Assembly (NCBI RefSeq): GCF_000224145.3
Contig: NC_020168.2
Span: 620,001-684,000, forward strand
From: Ciona intestinalis
Lineage: Eukaryota; Chordata; Ascidiacea; Phlebobranchia; Cionidae
DNA: 64,000 nucleotides
Direction of reading: 5' to 3'
The position numbers were made by a program, and so were the translations under genes. A model generated the notes under the pieces. That model ran no database searches and was not told the origin of the DNA. It saw only the letters and a list, made by a program, of their open reading frames with translations. Within the stretch, counting starts at the first letter, position 1. Each line of letters opens with the position of its first letter. Shown piece by piece: positions 54,674-64,000 of this stretch.

Positions 54674-54687
54674 CCGCCAGGGGGCGC
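54674..54687 (+). promoter_or_regulatory. CTCF-like motif
   Basis: CCGCCAGGGGGCGC matches the vertebrate CTCF core almost exactly and stands out in AT-rich surroundings between two vanabin genes. Whether a tunicate factor reads it is not known to me. Confidence 0.3.
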
Positions 54688-54763
54688 AAGTCCTCCGCTA
54701 AATATAATATACAGCGCGTCCTATAAGTGTACACTTTTTAAACGGCCACAGCGGCATCGTTTA

Positions 54764-54885
54764 CCTATGTACAAACAAGTTATAAAGTTCGCAATTGGGT
54801 TCAAGGTATATGAAATCAAACCCTGTGCAACAACGCTTGTCGCTGTCCCGCCTCGTCGGGCGTAATAAATTCAATTCATTCATAC
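54764..54885 (-). repeat. Family B element, diverged
   Basis: ACAAACAAGTTATAAAGTTC, GGTTCAAGGTATATGAAATC and CGCTTGTCGCTGTCCCGCC. The only copy with a fair B-box-like GGTTCAAGG. Confidence 0.5.
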
Positions 54886-55236
54886 GAAAACAGAGCTTTA
54901 AAAGACAGTTCTTCGGCAAGTTGACTAAACTGATCGTAATATAAAGAATTGCAACAACAGTAGCGACATACCATCGTTTCTTTCCTATTGTATTAAAACT
55001 GGCTGGTTTAACCTAATATACACCTGTCTCTCTTTACACAATTGTTTAGTATATAAAATGATAAGTAACACAATGTTTAGCACCATGATTTATTACAGTA
55101 CAAAAATTACATAAAAGTCAACAAAGAATTAGGAAAGTGAACTGATATTGGTCCCCGCTTGCTTTTCAGCAGATTTATTTCTTGTATCTCAGTTCATTAT
55201 ATAAGGTTTCTTATATGTGAATTAACATCATTAACA

Positions 55237-56940
55237 TTACCAAAACGCGTCTTCGTCATCATCGTCCTCATCTTCGTCAGCATCTTCGTCGTCATCTTTG
55301 TCATCATCTTCGTCATCATCTTCGTCAGCATCATCTACGTCATCGTCGTCATCATCTTCGTCATCTTCGTCATCTTTGTCATTATCTTCGTCATCATTTT
55401 CGTCATCATCATCTACGTCACCATCTTCGTCATCATCATCTACGTCATCATCTACGTCATCATCTTCTTCATCATCTTCGTCATCTTCGTCATCACTTTC
55501 GTCATCATCTTCGTCATCATCTTCGTCATCATTTTCGTCATCATCATCTACGTCATCATCTTCGTCATCATCATCTACGTCATCATCTTCGTCATCATCA
55601 TCTACGTCATCATCTTCGTCATCATTATCTACGTCATTATCTTCTTCATCATCTTCGTCATCATCTTCGTCATCACTTTCGTCATCATCTTCGTCATCAT
55701 TTTCGTCACCTTCGTCATCACTTTCGTCATCATCTTCGTCATCATTTTCGTCATCTTCGTCATCATCTTCGTCATCATCTTCGTCATCATCTTCGTCATC
55801 ATCATCTACGTCATCATCTTCGTCATCATTATCTACGTCTTCATCATCTTCATCATCATCTTCATCTACGTCATCATCTTCGCCATTAGCATCTACGTCA
55901 TCATCATCTTCGTCATCATTTTCGTCATCATCTTCGCTATCATCTTTTTCATTATCTATGTCACCACCTTCGTCATCATTATCTACGTCATCATCTTCAT
56001 CATCTACGTCACCATCTTCGTCATCATCTTCGTCATCATCTACGTCATCATCTTCATCATCACGTCCGGCTTGATTACCATCCTCTTTACTGGCATTGTT
56101 TGGCTGTTTATTAAGTTCGTTACCATTTAAATTCTTTCCGTCTAGTTTGTCAGATCCTCTTTCGGTCTCATTTCGAATTCCTGTAGAATTTTTTTTGTCG
56201 TTATTGGCTTTAATTCCTGTTGGTTCCTTCTTCGCAGCAGCAGACTCTTTCTCTTTGGAACCTTCACTTGGTTTTGGACCCAACATTTTTTCCAGGACTT
56301 CCCGGCAATTCTTAACCATACATTTGCGACATGCTGGTAACCTCATGGCTTGTTTGCCCTTCAATCTGCTTGGACATTCGGATGGACAAGATTTCTCTCG
56401 GCAAACTTGTATTTCGTTAAAGCATTTTTTGATGCATTGAATGCAGACGCTGATTGGGCATTCATTCATAATGCAATTCTTTGAACACAACTTTGGAATT
56501 CGTGCTGCAATAAACAGAACAATAAATAAAGAAGTTATATAATCACAATTACGATGATGCCAGTTTAGGCGGAATGTAAAATACTATTTTGCTGGACTTG
56601 ATTTTTGTCAGTTAGTTATATTTTCGTGGCACTTAATTCTCAAAGCTTAGTTATATAACTTACTGCTGCCACATTTTCCGAGGCATTCAGCTTTGCAAGC
56701 CCCTACTGGAACACAGGTATTTGTGCATTGTGTGCGACACACCATGCCCGGACCTCTCTTTCCACCACGGTGAGGCCTCATGTCAACTTCTCTATTAATG
56801 ATACGCAGAAGTTCTTTATTCATTCCCGGTTCCATCTTACGCATGCTACGACGAACGCCAGAGTTTCTTTCTTTGTCAATCTTTCTACCACCAACTACGG
56901 TGAGTAACACACATATGCAGATTACTAGAGTAGCCTTCAT
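55237..56940 (-). CDS. vanabin: Vanabin B with a very long acidic tail
   Basis: Two exons, 56940-56664 and 56504-55237, phase-1 intron, 514 aa. A signal peptide (about 1-18) is followed by a basic linker of about 45 residues and then the 18-cysteine vanabin core: six in exon 1 and twelve in exon 2 (CPSECPSR and CRKCMVKNC at its end). After the core come a Lys/Glu/Asn-rich spacer of about 70 residues and a tail of about 275 residues that is almost only Asp and Glu with a few Val, Asn and Ser, ending DAFW. At DNA level the tail is an imperfect GAT/GAC/GAA triplet array (55243-56070), so its length may vary between alleles. The basic vanabin core would bind vanadyl; an acidic tail could bind divalent or vanadyl cations or mask the core, which is inference. 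It is far longer than typical vanabins. Confidence 0.88.
55243..56070. repeat. Imperfect acidic-codon triplet array
   Basis: The plus strand reads as CATCATCTTCGT-type units in irregular order, coding Asp-Asp-Glu-Asp on the minus strand. It creates long spurious open frames of Ser or Ile/Val on the plus strand. Confidence 0.9.
56647..56940 (-). other. Vanabin B exon 1 detail
   Basis: The reading frame runs past the donor at 56663 for a few codons, but the GTAAGT there and the in-phase acceptor before 56504 match the splice position of all four other vanabins, so the intron is well supported. Confidence 0.8.
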
Positions 56941-57360
56941 TGCTTCTTGTTAACGGCTACTCAACTTTAGTAAGAAGCACAATATTGTGATTAGTAACAC
57001 CACACAAACTCTTTATAAAGTACTGATCCTGCAGTGAAGAAGGGGTAGCTCCAAAGTAAATAGTTAAACACGGTTGGATCAAAGTGAAGCTAATCACCGG
57101 CAGATGGTCTACTGTCGTCTCGTCTGTAGCGATTTTAATCATCGTCTGATTCGACTTGCGAGTTGATTATTTGCAAGCTGGAAACTGCAATTATATATCA
57201 CGAAGCCGTCACTTATCTTTCACCAATGGAGACTGACAAGAAACGTTACAAAAATAGACAATCACCGTTGCAACCCACTGTATTGAAAGGCTCGAATATT
57301 TTTTAAATTGTGGTTGGCCTTAAACGAAAAAAAGGTTATTCTGATTGGGAATCAGGTAGC

Positions 57361-57497
57361 AATCATGTCATATTATTCCATATTTCCTAATCGCGATTTG
57401 AACAAATAACAACCCTCTTTTATTATAGTTCTGTGAATATCTATCTTTATTTAATACCAAATGGGACAATGGGCCATCTTATACTGCAACCTACTAT
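57361..57497 (+). repeat. Family A element, truncated
   Basis: It starts inside the left half (TCATATTATTCCATATTTCC), keeps TTTAATACCAAATGGGACAA and ends CTGCAACCTACTATT. Confidence 0.5.
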
Positions 57498-57510
57498 TTA
57501 TTAATCGCTA

Positions 57511-57709
57511 TATAGTAGGTTGGGGGAAGATGGGACACCTTTCCATTCTATTTTCTCGTACATTTTGTTGGTAAACAAAGAACATTCAAAGAATTATAAG
57601 ACCTTTTCCCTGCGACTTTCATAGACCGTTGTTAATTGTTTAAAACACGACCAGGATATTTATATATTTTGTGCTAAAGGTGTCCCATATTCCCCCGCCC
57701 CACTATATA
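57511..57709 (-). repeat. Family A element
   Basis: A near full-length copy with left end TATAGTAGGTTGGGGGAAGA and right end GGTGTCCCATATTCCCCCGCC. Confidence 0.75.
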
Positions 57710-57976
57710 GATGACTGATATCTCTTTGAAGGTTTTTTCGTTAAAACTTTTTTCCCCTGGACTGCTTCACTATCATTTGGGAAATTTTCATGTTTCGGGC
57801 CTACGTAACCAACACAAATATAGGAGTGTGTGTGTATGTATTGTTGATATTACGGTACACTTTAGAAGCAGCGTTAAATAGGTAATACGATATACACAGT
57901 AATGCATGATGTGAAAATGTTGTTGGAAAGTTTGCTATAGTTGTAACCCTGATACATCAACCGCATATGAGCATAT

Positions 57977-58837
57977 TTAGGCAGCACGGCAGTTGTTCAT
58001 TAGACACCGGCGGCAAGCTTGGGTTTTAAACGACGCGGCAACGTCAGCGTCATGCGGGCATTCTCTGGAACATCTGCTTGTTTTACAATCTCGAACCCTC
58101 TTCATACAAGGCTGTAAACAATCTTTGCATGTTGGGGTGAGGCATTGAGACTTCGCACAAGTTTCAACGCATCGAAAAAGAGAACCGGGAACTGAAAATA
58201 CATAATTTGTAAAGCATATAGTGTATCCAGAAGGTTGCTTAAACTATTTATTATAGTGGTATTTTCTAATGTATGGGTGACACTAAATAAGCTACATTGA
58301 TGCACTGGGTTGGAGCAATTACAATTAAGTGCCCTTTGCAAGAACATAACATACGCCCACACTGGTATAGAGACAACAAATAGGCGCATACACACAACAC
58401 GACAAATAGGGTGGGGGGAGATGGGAAACCGTTTCATTCCATTTTCTCGTCCCATTCGGTAAGAAACAAAGAACAATCAAAGAATTATCAGCCCGTATCT
58501 TCACGACTCCCATGATCGTTGTTAATTGTTTTAAAAATAATAGTATTTCGGTATTAGATGCTAAAGGTGTCCCGTCCTCCCTCACCCGATTATGTATACA
58601 TATGCACCAACCTTCACGAGCGCATTTGCACATGCATCTTGATTTGGAACAAGCTCTAAGACCAGCACATGGTGTCCTACAGCCAGCCAGGCATGAACCA
58701 ACAACCCTATCTCTTGCTGCTTGGAATCGATGGAACTGTTTTATGTTCTCAAGCCTAGCTCCAGGGCAACCCCCAGTGGCCTCCGTTACAAACACAACAG
58801 CAGCAAGCAGGACGAATAAAACACAGACAGCTTTCAT
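57977..58837 (-). CDS. vanabin: Vanabin C
   Basis: Two exons, 58837-58612 and 58191-57977, phase-1 intron, 146 aa. Signal peptide about 1-20, then a linker of about 27 residues. The exon 1 core has seven closely spaced cysteines ending CMCKC, plus an eighth just after the signal peptide; exon 2 has the usual twelve (CSRECPH, CRRCLMNNC). The total of twenty is two more than the family norm, so an extra disulphide is possible. Basic residues cluster at KRVRDCKTSRC. There is no acidic tail. The intron is the longest of the five because a family A element has inserted in it. Confidence 0.88.
58405..58594 (-). repeat. Family A element in vanabin C intron
   Basis: Left end AATAGGGTGGGGGGAGATGG, right end GGTGTCCCGTCCTCCCTCACC. 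It ends only 17 bp from the donor side of exon 1. Confidence 0.75.
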
Positions 58838-59214
58838 TTCTCTGGCGATTCCTATGGTAAACTAACAAGTAACAACTGTAAGGAATTAATATGGTTAGAA
58901 ACTAAGGAGCATGACCTACTAGAATCATCAAATTAAAAATAACACGTCGTCATAAATTGATTGATTGAAATAGGCGTTAAAATAATATACACAGCTAAAA
59001 CTGATAGAATTAAAGCAACTGATTCATCATTTTAATTAAAATATATACTTTAACTTGTAAAATCTTGGAAGCTTAATATTTTTAACATACAGGTGTAAAA
59101 ACATATAATTATTCACGTCGCTGATATCCAAACAAGTTCAGTGAGCATTATATACATGGATAAAAGTCAGATACACTGAATGATCATATAGTTACTGGGG
59201 GTGAATGATGCAGT
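58838..59214. other. Short intergenic, vanabin C to vanabin D
   Basis: About 380 bp of AT-rich DNA with no element recognised. It must hold the vanabin C promoter and the vanabin D 3' end. Confidence 0.5.
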
Positions 59215-60180
59215 TCATATCAAATCCAACAATCGATTTTCTGTGCTCATTTCTTCTCCCTCTGCTCCCTCCTCTTCGTCGTCGTCATCTTCGTCGTCAT
59301 CATCGTCGTCATCATCTTCGTCATCATCGTCGTCATTATCTTCGTCATCATCTTCGTCATCATCATCTTCGTCATCGTCGTCATCATCATCGTCGTCTTC
59401 CTCTTCTTCCTCTTCCCCCCCTTGTCCCTCTTGTCCTCCCTCTTCCTGAGTATCTTCTTCAGTTGGTGGTGGCCCGAACACCCTTTCCGTTTCAGCTTGA
59501 CAATTCAGCTTCAGGCACGCCCTGCAGAAGAAGAAGCGAAACGACTTATGCAGCGGCTGTGACAACGGACATACAAAGGAGCAACGATTGGCCCGACAGG
59601 CTCGGGTCTCATTAAAGCACGATTGCATGCAGCCCAAGCAGTCACTGACTTCACATCCATTAACGAAGCAGTTGCGTTTACATAGCTGAGGATCCCGTGC
59701 TGCAAAACAAGACCTTTTAATTTTAATGCCTTTAAAATATAAAAATGAATAAATAAATGCACTTTATTTAGCCCCGTGGCGACGACAGTCGTTATAACGT
59801 TGATGTTTACATAAATAAAACATAAGCCTAATCTTACGACATACCGGCAATACAGCTTTCATTGCAGGCCAATTTGCATTGGTGAGCAGGAGCGCACGTT
59901 TCGTTGCATTGACTTCTGCAGCCGCTCATGATTATTGGTCGTGACCATGGCTTCCGTCGTCGGTGACCAGTTACTCGTCTCATTCTAGCAGTGAAGCGAC
60001 CATATTCTTGATGTGCTGGTTTCATAAAACGCATATGATGACGTTTCCTTAACCTCGAGTGCTGCATGTAACGTCCAACATGGTCCCCCATGCGCGCCTG
60101 TCGAGAGTGGCCCCCCGTCCAGCCTCAATCGCGACAAAGCAAACGCACACAAACAACGCTAACAGAAGCGTGCTTTTCAT
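59215..60180 (-). CDS. vanabin: Vanabin D with acidic tail; frame not continuous
   Basis: Two exons, 60180-59845 and 59699-59215, with the family's phase-1 splice position. Exon 1 opens with a good signal peptide (MKSTLLLALFVCVCFVAIEA) and ends with the six-cysteine half (SGCRSQCNETC and on), but the two parts are in different frames in this assembly; one break lies in the G-rich stretch after the signal peptide. A sequencing error or a real inactive allele are both possible. The linker between is strongly basic, rich in His, Arg and Met (about 60 residues). Exon 2 carries twelve cysteines, including CRANRCSFVCP and CRACLKLNC, then a spacer and a tail of about 60 acidic residues, Glu first and then Asp, ending ENRLLDLI. 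Core cysteines total 18. Confidence 0.78.
59745..59815 (+). repeat. Family B fragment in vanabin D intron
   Basis: TTTATTTAGCCCCGTGGCG, then the quasi-palindrome ACGACAGTCGTTATAAC. Confidence 0.6.
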
Positions 60181-60396
60181 TTCCTTATTTTTTTAAGTTA
60201 TACCAACTAAATATACCTGGATGAGATTCCACCATTATCACTACTTTATTTAAAACAACCATGATAAGATAATAACGCAAACAGATTATTCGTACAACAG
60301 GAATTCAATGCACCATTTTTCTTGCGGTAAAAAGGTATTACATTTCTTGACGGAATTAGGTTACGAATATTAAACGATAACGAGGTTACAAATTAT

Positions 60397-60893
60397 TTAT
60401 TCTGTTTCGCTGCTGCGACAATTGGCAACTAAACAAGTTTTGCATCGCTTGTTCTTCTTTGGTTTTCGAAGGGTCAGCGGACACTCTTCAGCACAGTTGG
60501 CGGTACGGCATTGAACCATGCGACCAAAACAGGCCGTCTTGCATGTCTCGCATTCTGTGTTCTGCATACAGGTGTTCAACTTGCAATTGCGTATGCATGG
60601 CCTTTTCGCTGCCGCTGCAAAAAGTAATAAAGTATAATTATTGTAAATTAAGTGCATGTTATTTGCCACTACAGAAAAGCTTACGACATAACATAGCGTA
60701 AACTTTAACATAACTTACCACCAGCGCATGTTACTTTGCATTGTTTCTTGCAAGTAATTATGGCGCCACATTCAGTTTGACATTCAGCACCACACCCCCC
60801 AAGTTTCTTGTTCTTGTTCTTTCCTTTCCCATGCGCATCAGCGACAACCATCAAGCTTACCAGCAACAATATTAAGCCAAAGGCAACCTTCAT
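60397..60893 (-). CDS. vanabin: Vanabin E
   Basis: Two exons, 60893-60719 and 60614-60397, phase-1 intron, 130 aa, the shortest and most typical member. Signal peptide about 1-20 (core FGLILLLVSLMVVA), then a Lys/Gly/Asn-rich linker of about ten residues, then eighteen cysteines: GCGAECQTECG and three more in exon 1, twelve in exon 2 ending CRTANCAEECP and CKTCLVANC. These last two motifs closely resemble the well-studied Vanabin2 of Ascidia (ANCASECP, CRACMKTNC, as I recall it). Lysines and arginines between cysteines (KKQCK, KKNKRCK) fit the known vanadyl sites. It is the promoter-proximal end of the array; the D gene starts 217 bp downstream of its stop. Confidence 0.92.
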
Positions 60894-61626
60894 TTTTTAT
60901 TTAATTTTTACAACCTGTAACTAGAAAATGAATACTAAACATTATATACATGCGTAACCGAACAAACATCCTTATACTTCTCTATTATAAATATAAGACA
61001 CAGCCGACGTGTAGCCTACACTGTGCAGCTGCATCATGGCTCCCACCCTCCTTGTTATATACCCGAATGCCCGGCACAACTGGAGAAAAGAAGCAATAAC
61101 AACTTATTTTTTCTGCGCCGAAGAAAACAAACCAAGTGTCCGGCGCCGCAGTGCACAGTATTTGTACACCCAGAAAAATCCGCGTCAGCAGATTTTGCGA
61201 GCAGAACTATCACGGCAAAATGGAATACAAAATGCCATTGACTTGTTTTTTTATTGGTTTCAAGCTGCCTTTACTGCGACTAAAATTATTTAATGTAAAA
61301 TGCTCGTTTCTGATTTGGCCCAGAGCGGTGCACGAGTAGAATAAAAGAACCAAAATCCATATAAAGTGAAAGAGGCGCTGCCCTGAAGTATCTGGTTACG
61401 GTCAGCAGCCAAACATGAGACCACGTCAACTCGCTTGTCTTGATGGAAGAGAAAATCTTAGTTTCTTTTAATGTTTTCCCAAAATATCTCGTTTTATATT
61501 TCCCTAAAACGCAGATATCGGTCTCAAGGACTGGATTTAAACGCTTGAGTTGTTTATTTAGAAAAACGAGGTAAGTGACCATATGTATAGAGGGTACTCA
61601 AAACTTAACTTATGTATCGGCTTTTT

Positions 61627-61812
61627 TATAGTGGAGTGGGGGAAGATGGGACAATTTTTCATTCTATTTTTTGATCTTACTTGGTAGAAAACAAAGAACA
61701 TTCAAAGAATTATAAAACATATCCTTTCGACTTCCATCGACCGTTGTTAATTGTTTAAAACATGATCAGGATATTTAAATATACTATGCTAGGTGTGTCC
61801 CATCTTCCCCAA
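61627..61812 (-). repeat. Family A element
   Basis: Left end TATAGTGGAGTGGGGGAAGA, right end GTGTGTCCCATCTTCCCC. Confidence 0.7.
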
Positions 61813-62407
61813 AAATCTGGGTTAATTCGTAATCGGGGCAAATTAAATAAATTTTGCAATATAAACAAAACGTTTGTAATTTTTGCAATTTTTTTTTTTT
61901 AATAACAAAGTTTATCGAATCGTGCAAGTCCCACCAGGTCGTTCTGCAACTCGGTCACAAATGAACTTTATTCTAACAAGGCAGCAAAGTCAACGACCTT
62001 CTGTGAGTGCTTCATGGATTTCCTTCTCAGTTCCGCATCATTAGTGACGATCGTCAGCTTAAAATCGAGTTGATGACGTATGTGACCTGTTTTGCTAAAA
62101 GCGACAAATGCGTCCTGACCTACATTTTCCAACTAATCCAGCTTTTATCGCTTTGGTGGGTTTCGCACGCAATGGTGACTGCTGTTTAATGCAGCAAACG
62201 AAACTTCTTTCATACCGAGTAAACTGGACAATAATGGCGTCAATTTCGATAAACTTCAGATTTTATGTCATTCCATAAAGAACACATTAACGAGGATAAT
62301 TTTATGTGAGTACTTCAACATTAACATTTATATAAATATCTTTTACACTCAGGCAAGACTTCGGTTTACTATTTTTGGAAATAATCCGTTATAAAAAAAT
62401 TCGTGTT

Positions 62408-62516
62408 ACTTATTTATTAATGTGTGACGGCGCAACGACAGTCGTTATAACACGGGCGTTCTTTTTCATAGACCTAGTGCTCGCTTACGAGTTACCACGT
62501 ATGTTACTTTGTGGGA
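62408..62516 (+). repeat. Family B element, complete
   Basis: ACTTATTTATTAATGTGTG, GCAACGACAGTCGTTATAAC, GCTTACGAGTTACCACG and GTTACTTTGTGG in order; one of the best copies. Confidence 0.65.
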
Positions 62517-62856
62517 GCCTAATTTGTTTTTTTGCAACGCGCTGTAACAACTTGTTGTGACGGGAACAAAAAACAAGGTCACATACAAGTCATCTATACA
62601 TGATTTAAGACACCTGTTAAAAAACAAAATATTTTGTCCTTTTGCAAGTCATGTGTTTTTGCAGCGTGGGGTACCTAGGAGAAAAGGCTTTGACAAAAAT
62701 GATTGTTTGCGCTGACTAATATATGTACAGGTCATCGGCCTCGCTTTGTTTGGTTGGATAACACTCAGGGTAAATACAAAATCCCTCGGTTGGTTGTTTA
62801 AATGTCGAATACGCCAACATGACAACATTATTCATGTTTTGTTTACGCAACACGTA

Positions 62857-63002
62857 TTTAGTAGGTTGGGATAAGACTGTCTATGTTTCCATTCTCCATA
62901 ATCGACCCAATTGACAGTAAACAAAGACTTTTGACAGAATTATATACCTGTATCCTGACGACATTAAATCGCGGTATTGATCGTTAAAAACAAAATTAGT
63001 AC
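62857..63002 (-). repeat. Family A element, 3'-truncated
   Basis: Left end TTAGTAGGTTGGGATAAGAC. The right terminal repeat is missing; the next family A copy starts about 15 bp further on. Confidence 0.55.
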
Positions 63003-63016
63003 ATATATGTTATACA

Positions 63017-63216
63017 CAGTAGGGTGGGGAAAGTTGGGACACCTTTTCATTCTATTTTCTCGTCCCATTTGCTCGTAAACAAAGAACATTCAAAGAATTA
63101 TAAAACTATATCCTCATGCGTTCCATAGACAGTTGTTAATTGTTTAAAACACGATTAGGATATTTAAATATTACGTGTCAAAGCTGCCCGGACCTCCCTC
63201 ACCCTATACTATATAA
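63017..63216 (-). repeat. Family A element
   Basis: Left end CACAGTAGGGTGGGGAAAGT, right end CCCTCACCCTATACTATATA. Confidence 0.7.
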
Positions 63217-63397
63217 TATGCTACTGGTATCCATTTTACTCCACACTGTATGTCTTGGCAATACACATGTTCTATAAGGTTGGTGCTGATTTCCGCTTGC
63301 TCACACAGATCCAAGATATCATATGTATGTTATATACAATTTGTCGGCCATGCTTAAAAAAACGAGCATATTTCCCGAAAAAGGCGCCCCCACCCCA

Positions 63398-63510
63398 CGA
63401 AGTTACATACGGCGTAACTTGTGGGGACAGGCGGTACGAAACAAAACATCACCCGTGTTATAACGACTGTCGTTTCCCCGCAGCGCCAAGATAGGTAAAA
63501 TTTATCGGTT
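63398..63510 (-). repeat. Family B element
   Basis: CGAAGTTACATACGGCGTAA through TTATAACGACTGTCGTTTCC to AAGATAGGTAAAATTT. Confidence 0.6.
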
Positions 63511-63790
63511 CATTTTTTAAGATTAGACCAACCGCTAGCAGGCGCTCTCAACGTAAATTTAGACAACTAATATTCCCAACTCCAGTAATGTAATAAGATA
63601 AGTTATTTCTTAGCGCCGTTTTAGATGAATTGAGTTTCAGTAAGCGTCCACAAATACCAGCTTAAAACTAGTAAATGTTGCATGTGGTATAAGATATAAA
63701 GTTTTAGTGTTGTATATTTGTTTATTTCAGGACGCATGTCTATTATTTATCGCTTGCGATCTGGACAAGATTTCCAGTAGGATCCACAAA

Positions 63791-63854
63791 ATGGCTGAAA
63801 TATGGGTTCCGTATCACACGCTATATTGTATATTAGCTTCCATCGTCATTACAG
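63791..63854 (+). CDS. First coding exon of a gene running off the window
   Basis: An ATG opens 21 codons plus one base, ending at a GTACAT donor. The residues form a signal peptide (about WVPYHTLYCILASIVITG), so a secreted or membrane protein is expected. The exon begins after a TTTATTTCAG acceptor at 63730, so either a 5' UTR intron or spliced-leader addition is likely. A 14-codon upstream open frame lies in the leader. The remainder is beyond 64000 and the family cannot be named. Confidence 0.55.
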
Positions 63855-64000
63855 GTACATTTTGTTTATACTGTCTGCATATTTCGCCGGTTTTAGTTCT
63901 CACTTACAGGCCTATATCAGTAGAAATGTATACGAGTCGCGTCGGTCGCTTGAACCGCAAAATTAGAATTCGTTTCGCATTTTTAAACGTTTTTAAAAGA

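Larger units (their letters stand above)
53200..55236. other. Intergenic, vanabin A to vanabin B
   Basis: Two kilobases, the widest gap in the vanabin array. It contains a tRNA-Leu-like sequence, two family B elements and a CTCF-like motif, listed separately. The promoter of vanabin A must lie just right of 53200. The open frames at 53469-54185 are not supported. Confidence 0.5.
56941..57976. other. Intergenic, vanabin B to vanabin C
   Basis: Holds the vanabin B promoter side and the vanabin C 3' side. Two family A elements (57361-57497 and 57511-57709) stand next to each other. No gene is visible. Confidence 0.5.
60894..63790. other. Intergenic, vanabin E to last gene
   Basis: Contains the vanabin E promoter at the left, three family A and two family B elements, and probably a non-coding 5' exon or trans-splice acceptor region of the last gene at the right (TTTATTTCAG at 63721-63730). 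The overlapping open frames at 61023-61582 are not supported. Confidence 0.5.

Noticed and set aside
55159-56130. Plus-strand open frames of 323 and 258 aa (Ile/Val-rich and Ser-rich)
   Set aside because: They are the complements of the acidic triplet array of vanabin B; composition is explained by the array and no start, domain or splice context supports them.
59201-59615. Plus-strand Ser-rich and Arg/His-rich frames
   Set aside because: Antisense shadow of the vanabin D acidic tail and core.
52709-60893. Reading the cysteine-rich cluster as defence peptides or another general cysteine-rich family
   Set aside because: The 18-cysteine spacing, shared splice phase, basic residues and cluster size fit vanabins in detail.
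61023-61582. Overlapping open frames on both strands
   Set aside because: No conserved motif, and the frames are mutually exclusive; chance openings in a less AT-rich patch.

Overview
The window reads as nuclear DNA of a solitary ascidian (tunicate), almost certainly genus Ciona and probably C. intestinalis or C. robusta. It has compact multi-exon chordate genes with short introns, many short palindromic elements inside introns, a tight same-strand gene trio with the layout of a trans-spliced operon, and a five-gene cluster of 18-cysteine secreted proteins that I recognise as vanabins, the vanadium-binding proteins known only from ascidians. Two assembly gaps (50 and 95 N) are present.

Layout. 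1-2.1 kb: repeats only. 2.1-8.6 kb (minus): a secreted protein with VWC and TSP1 domains, 10 exons. 8.6-21.2 kb: gene-poor, with many inverted-repeat elements, one small membrane-protein gene (14.5-14.8 kb, minus) and a hammerhead-ribozyme-like relic near 16.2 kb. 21.25-22.3 kb (plus): a secreted three-finger (Ly6/uPAR) protein with 3 exons. 23.4-34.1 kb (minus): SPCS1, a stand-alone WRN-type exonuclease and cullin-2 (17 exons), in that transcriptional order. The cullin-2/exonuclease junction appears twice around a gap and a hAT transposon end, which looks like two haplotypes laid end to end. 36.5-37.3 kb (plus): a MARVEL-domain four-pass protein. 38.7-51.4 kb (plus): SECISBP2L, the SECIS-binding protein of selenoprotein synthesis, 22 exons. 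52.7-60.9 kb (minus): five vanabin genes, all two-exon with a phase-1 intron at the same place; two carry acidic tails. 63.8 kb (plus): first coding exon of a gene that runs off the window.

The five vanabins form one functional unit, a tandem family for secreted metal-binding proteins. SPCS1, the exonuclease and cullin-2 may be co-transcribed although their functions differ, which is usual for tunicate operons. The other genes are independent housekeeping or extracellular genes. Two abundant short repeats, called here family A (about 190 bp, terminal inverted repeats, about 26 copies) and family B (about 110 bp, about 17 copies), fill introns and intergenic DNA. A tRNA-derived SINE and several other palindromic elements also occur. 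I saw no retrovirus, LTR element, Polinton, CRISPR array or intact functional tRNA gene.
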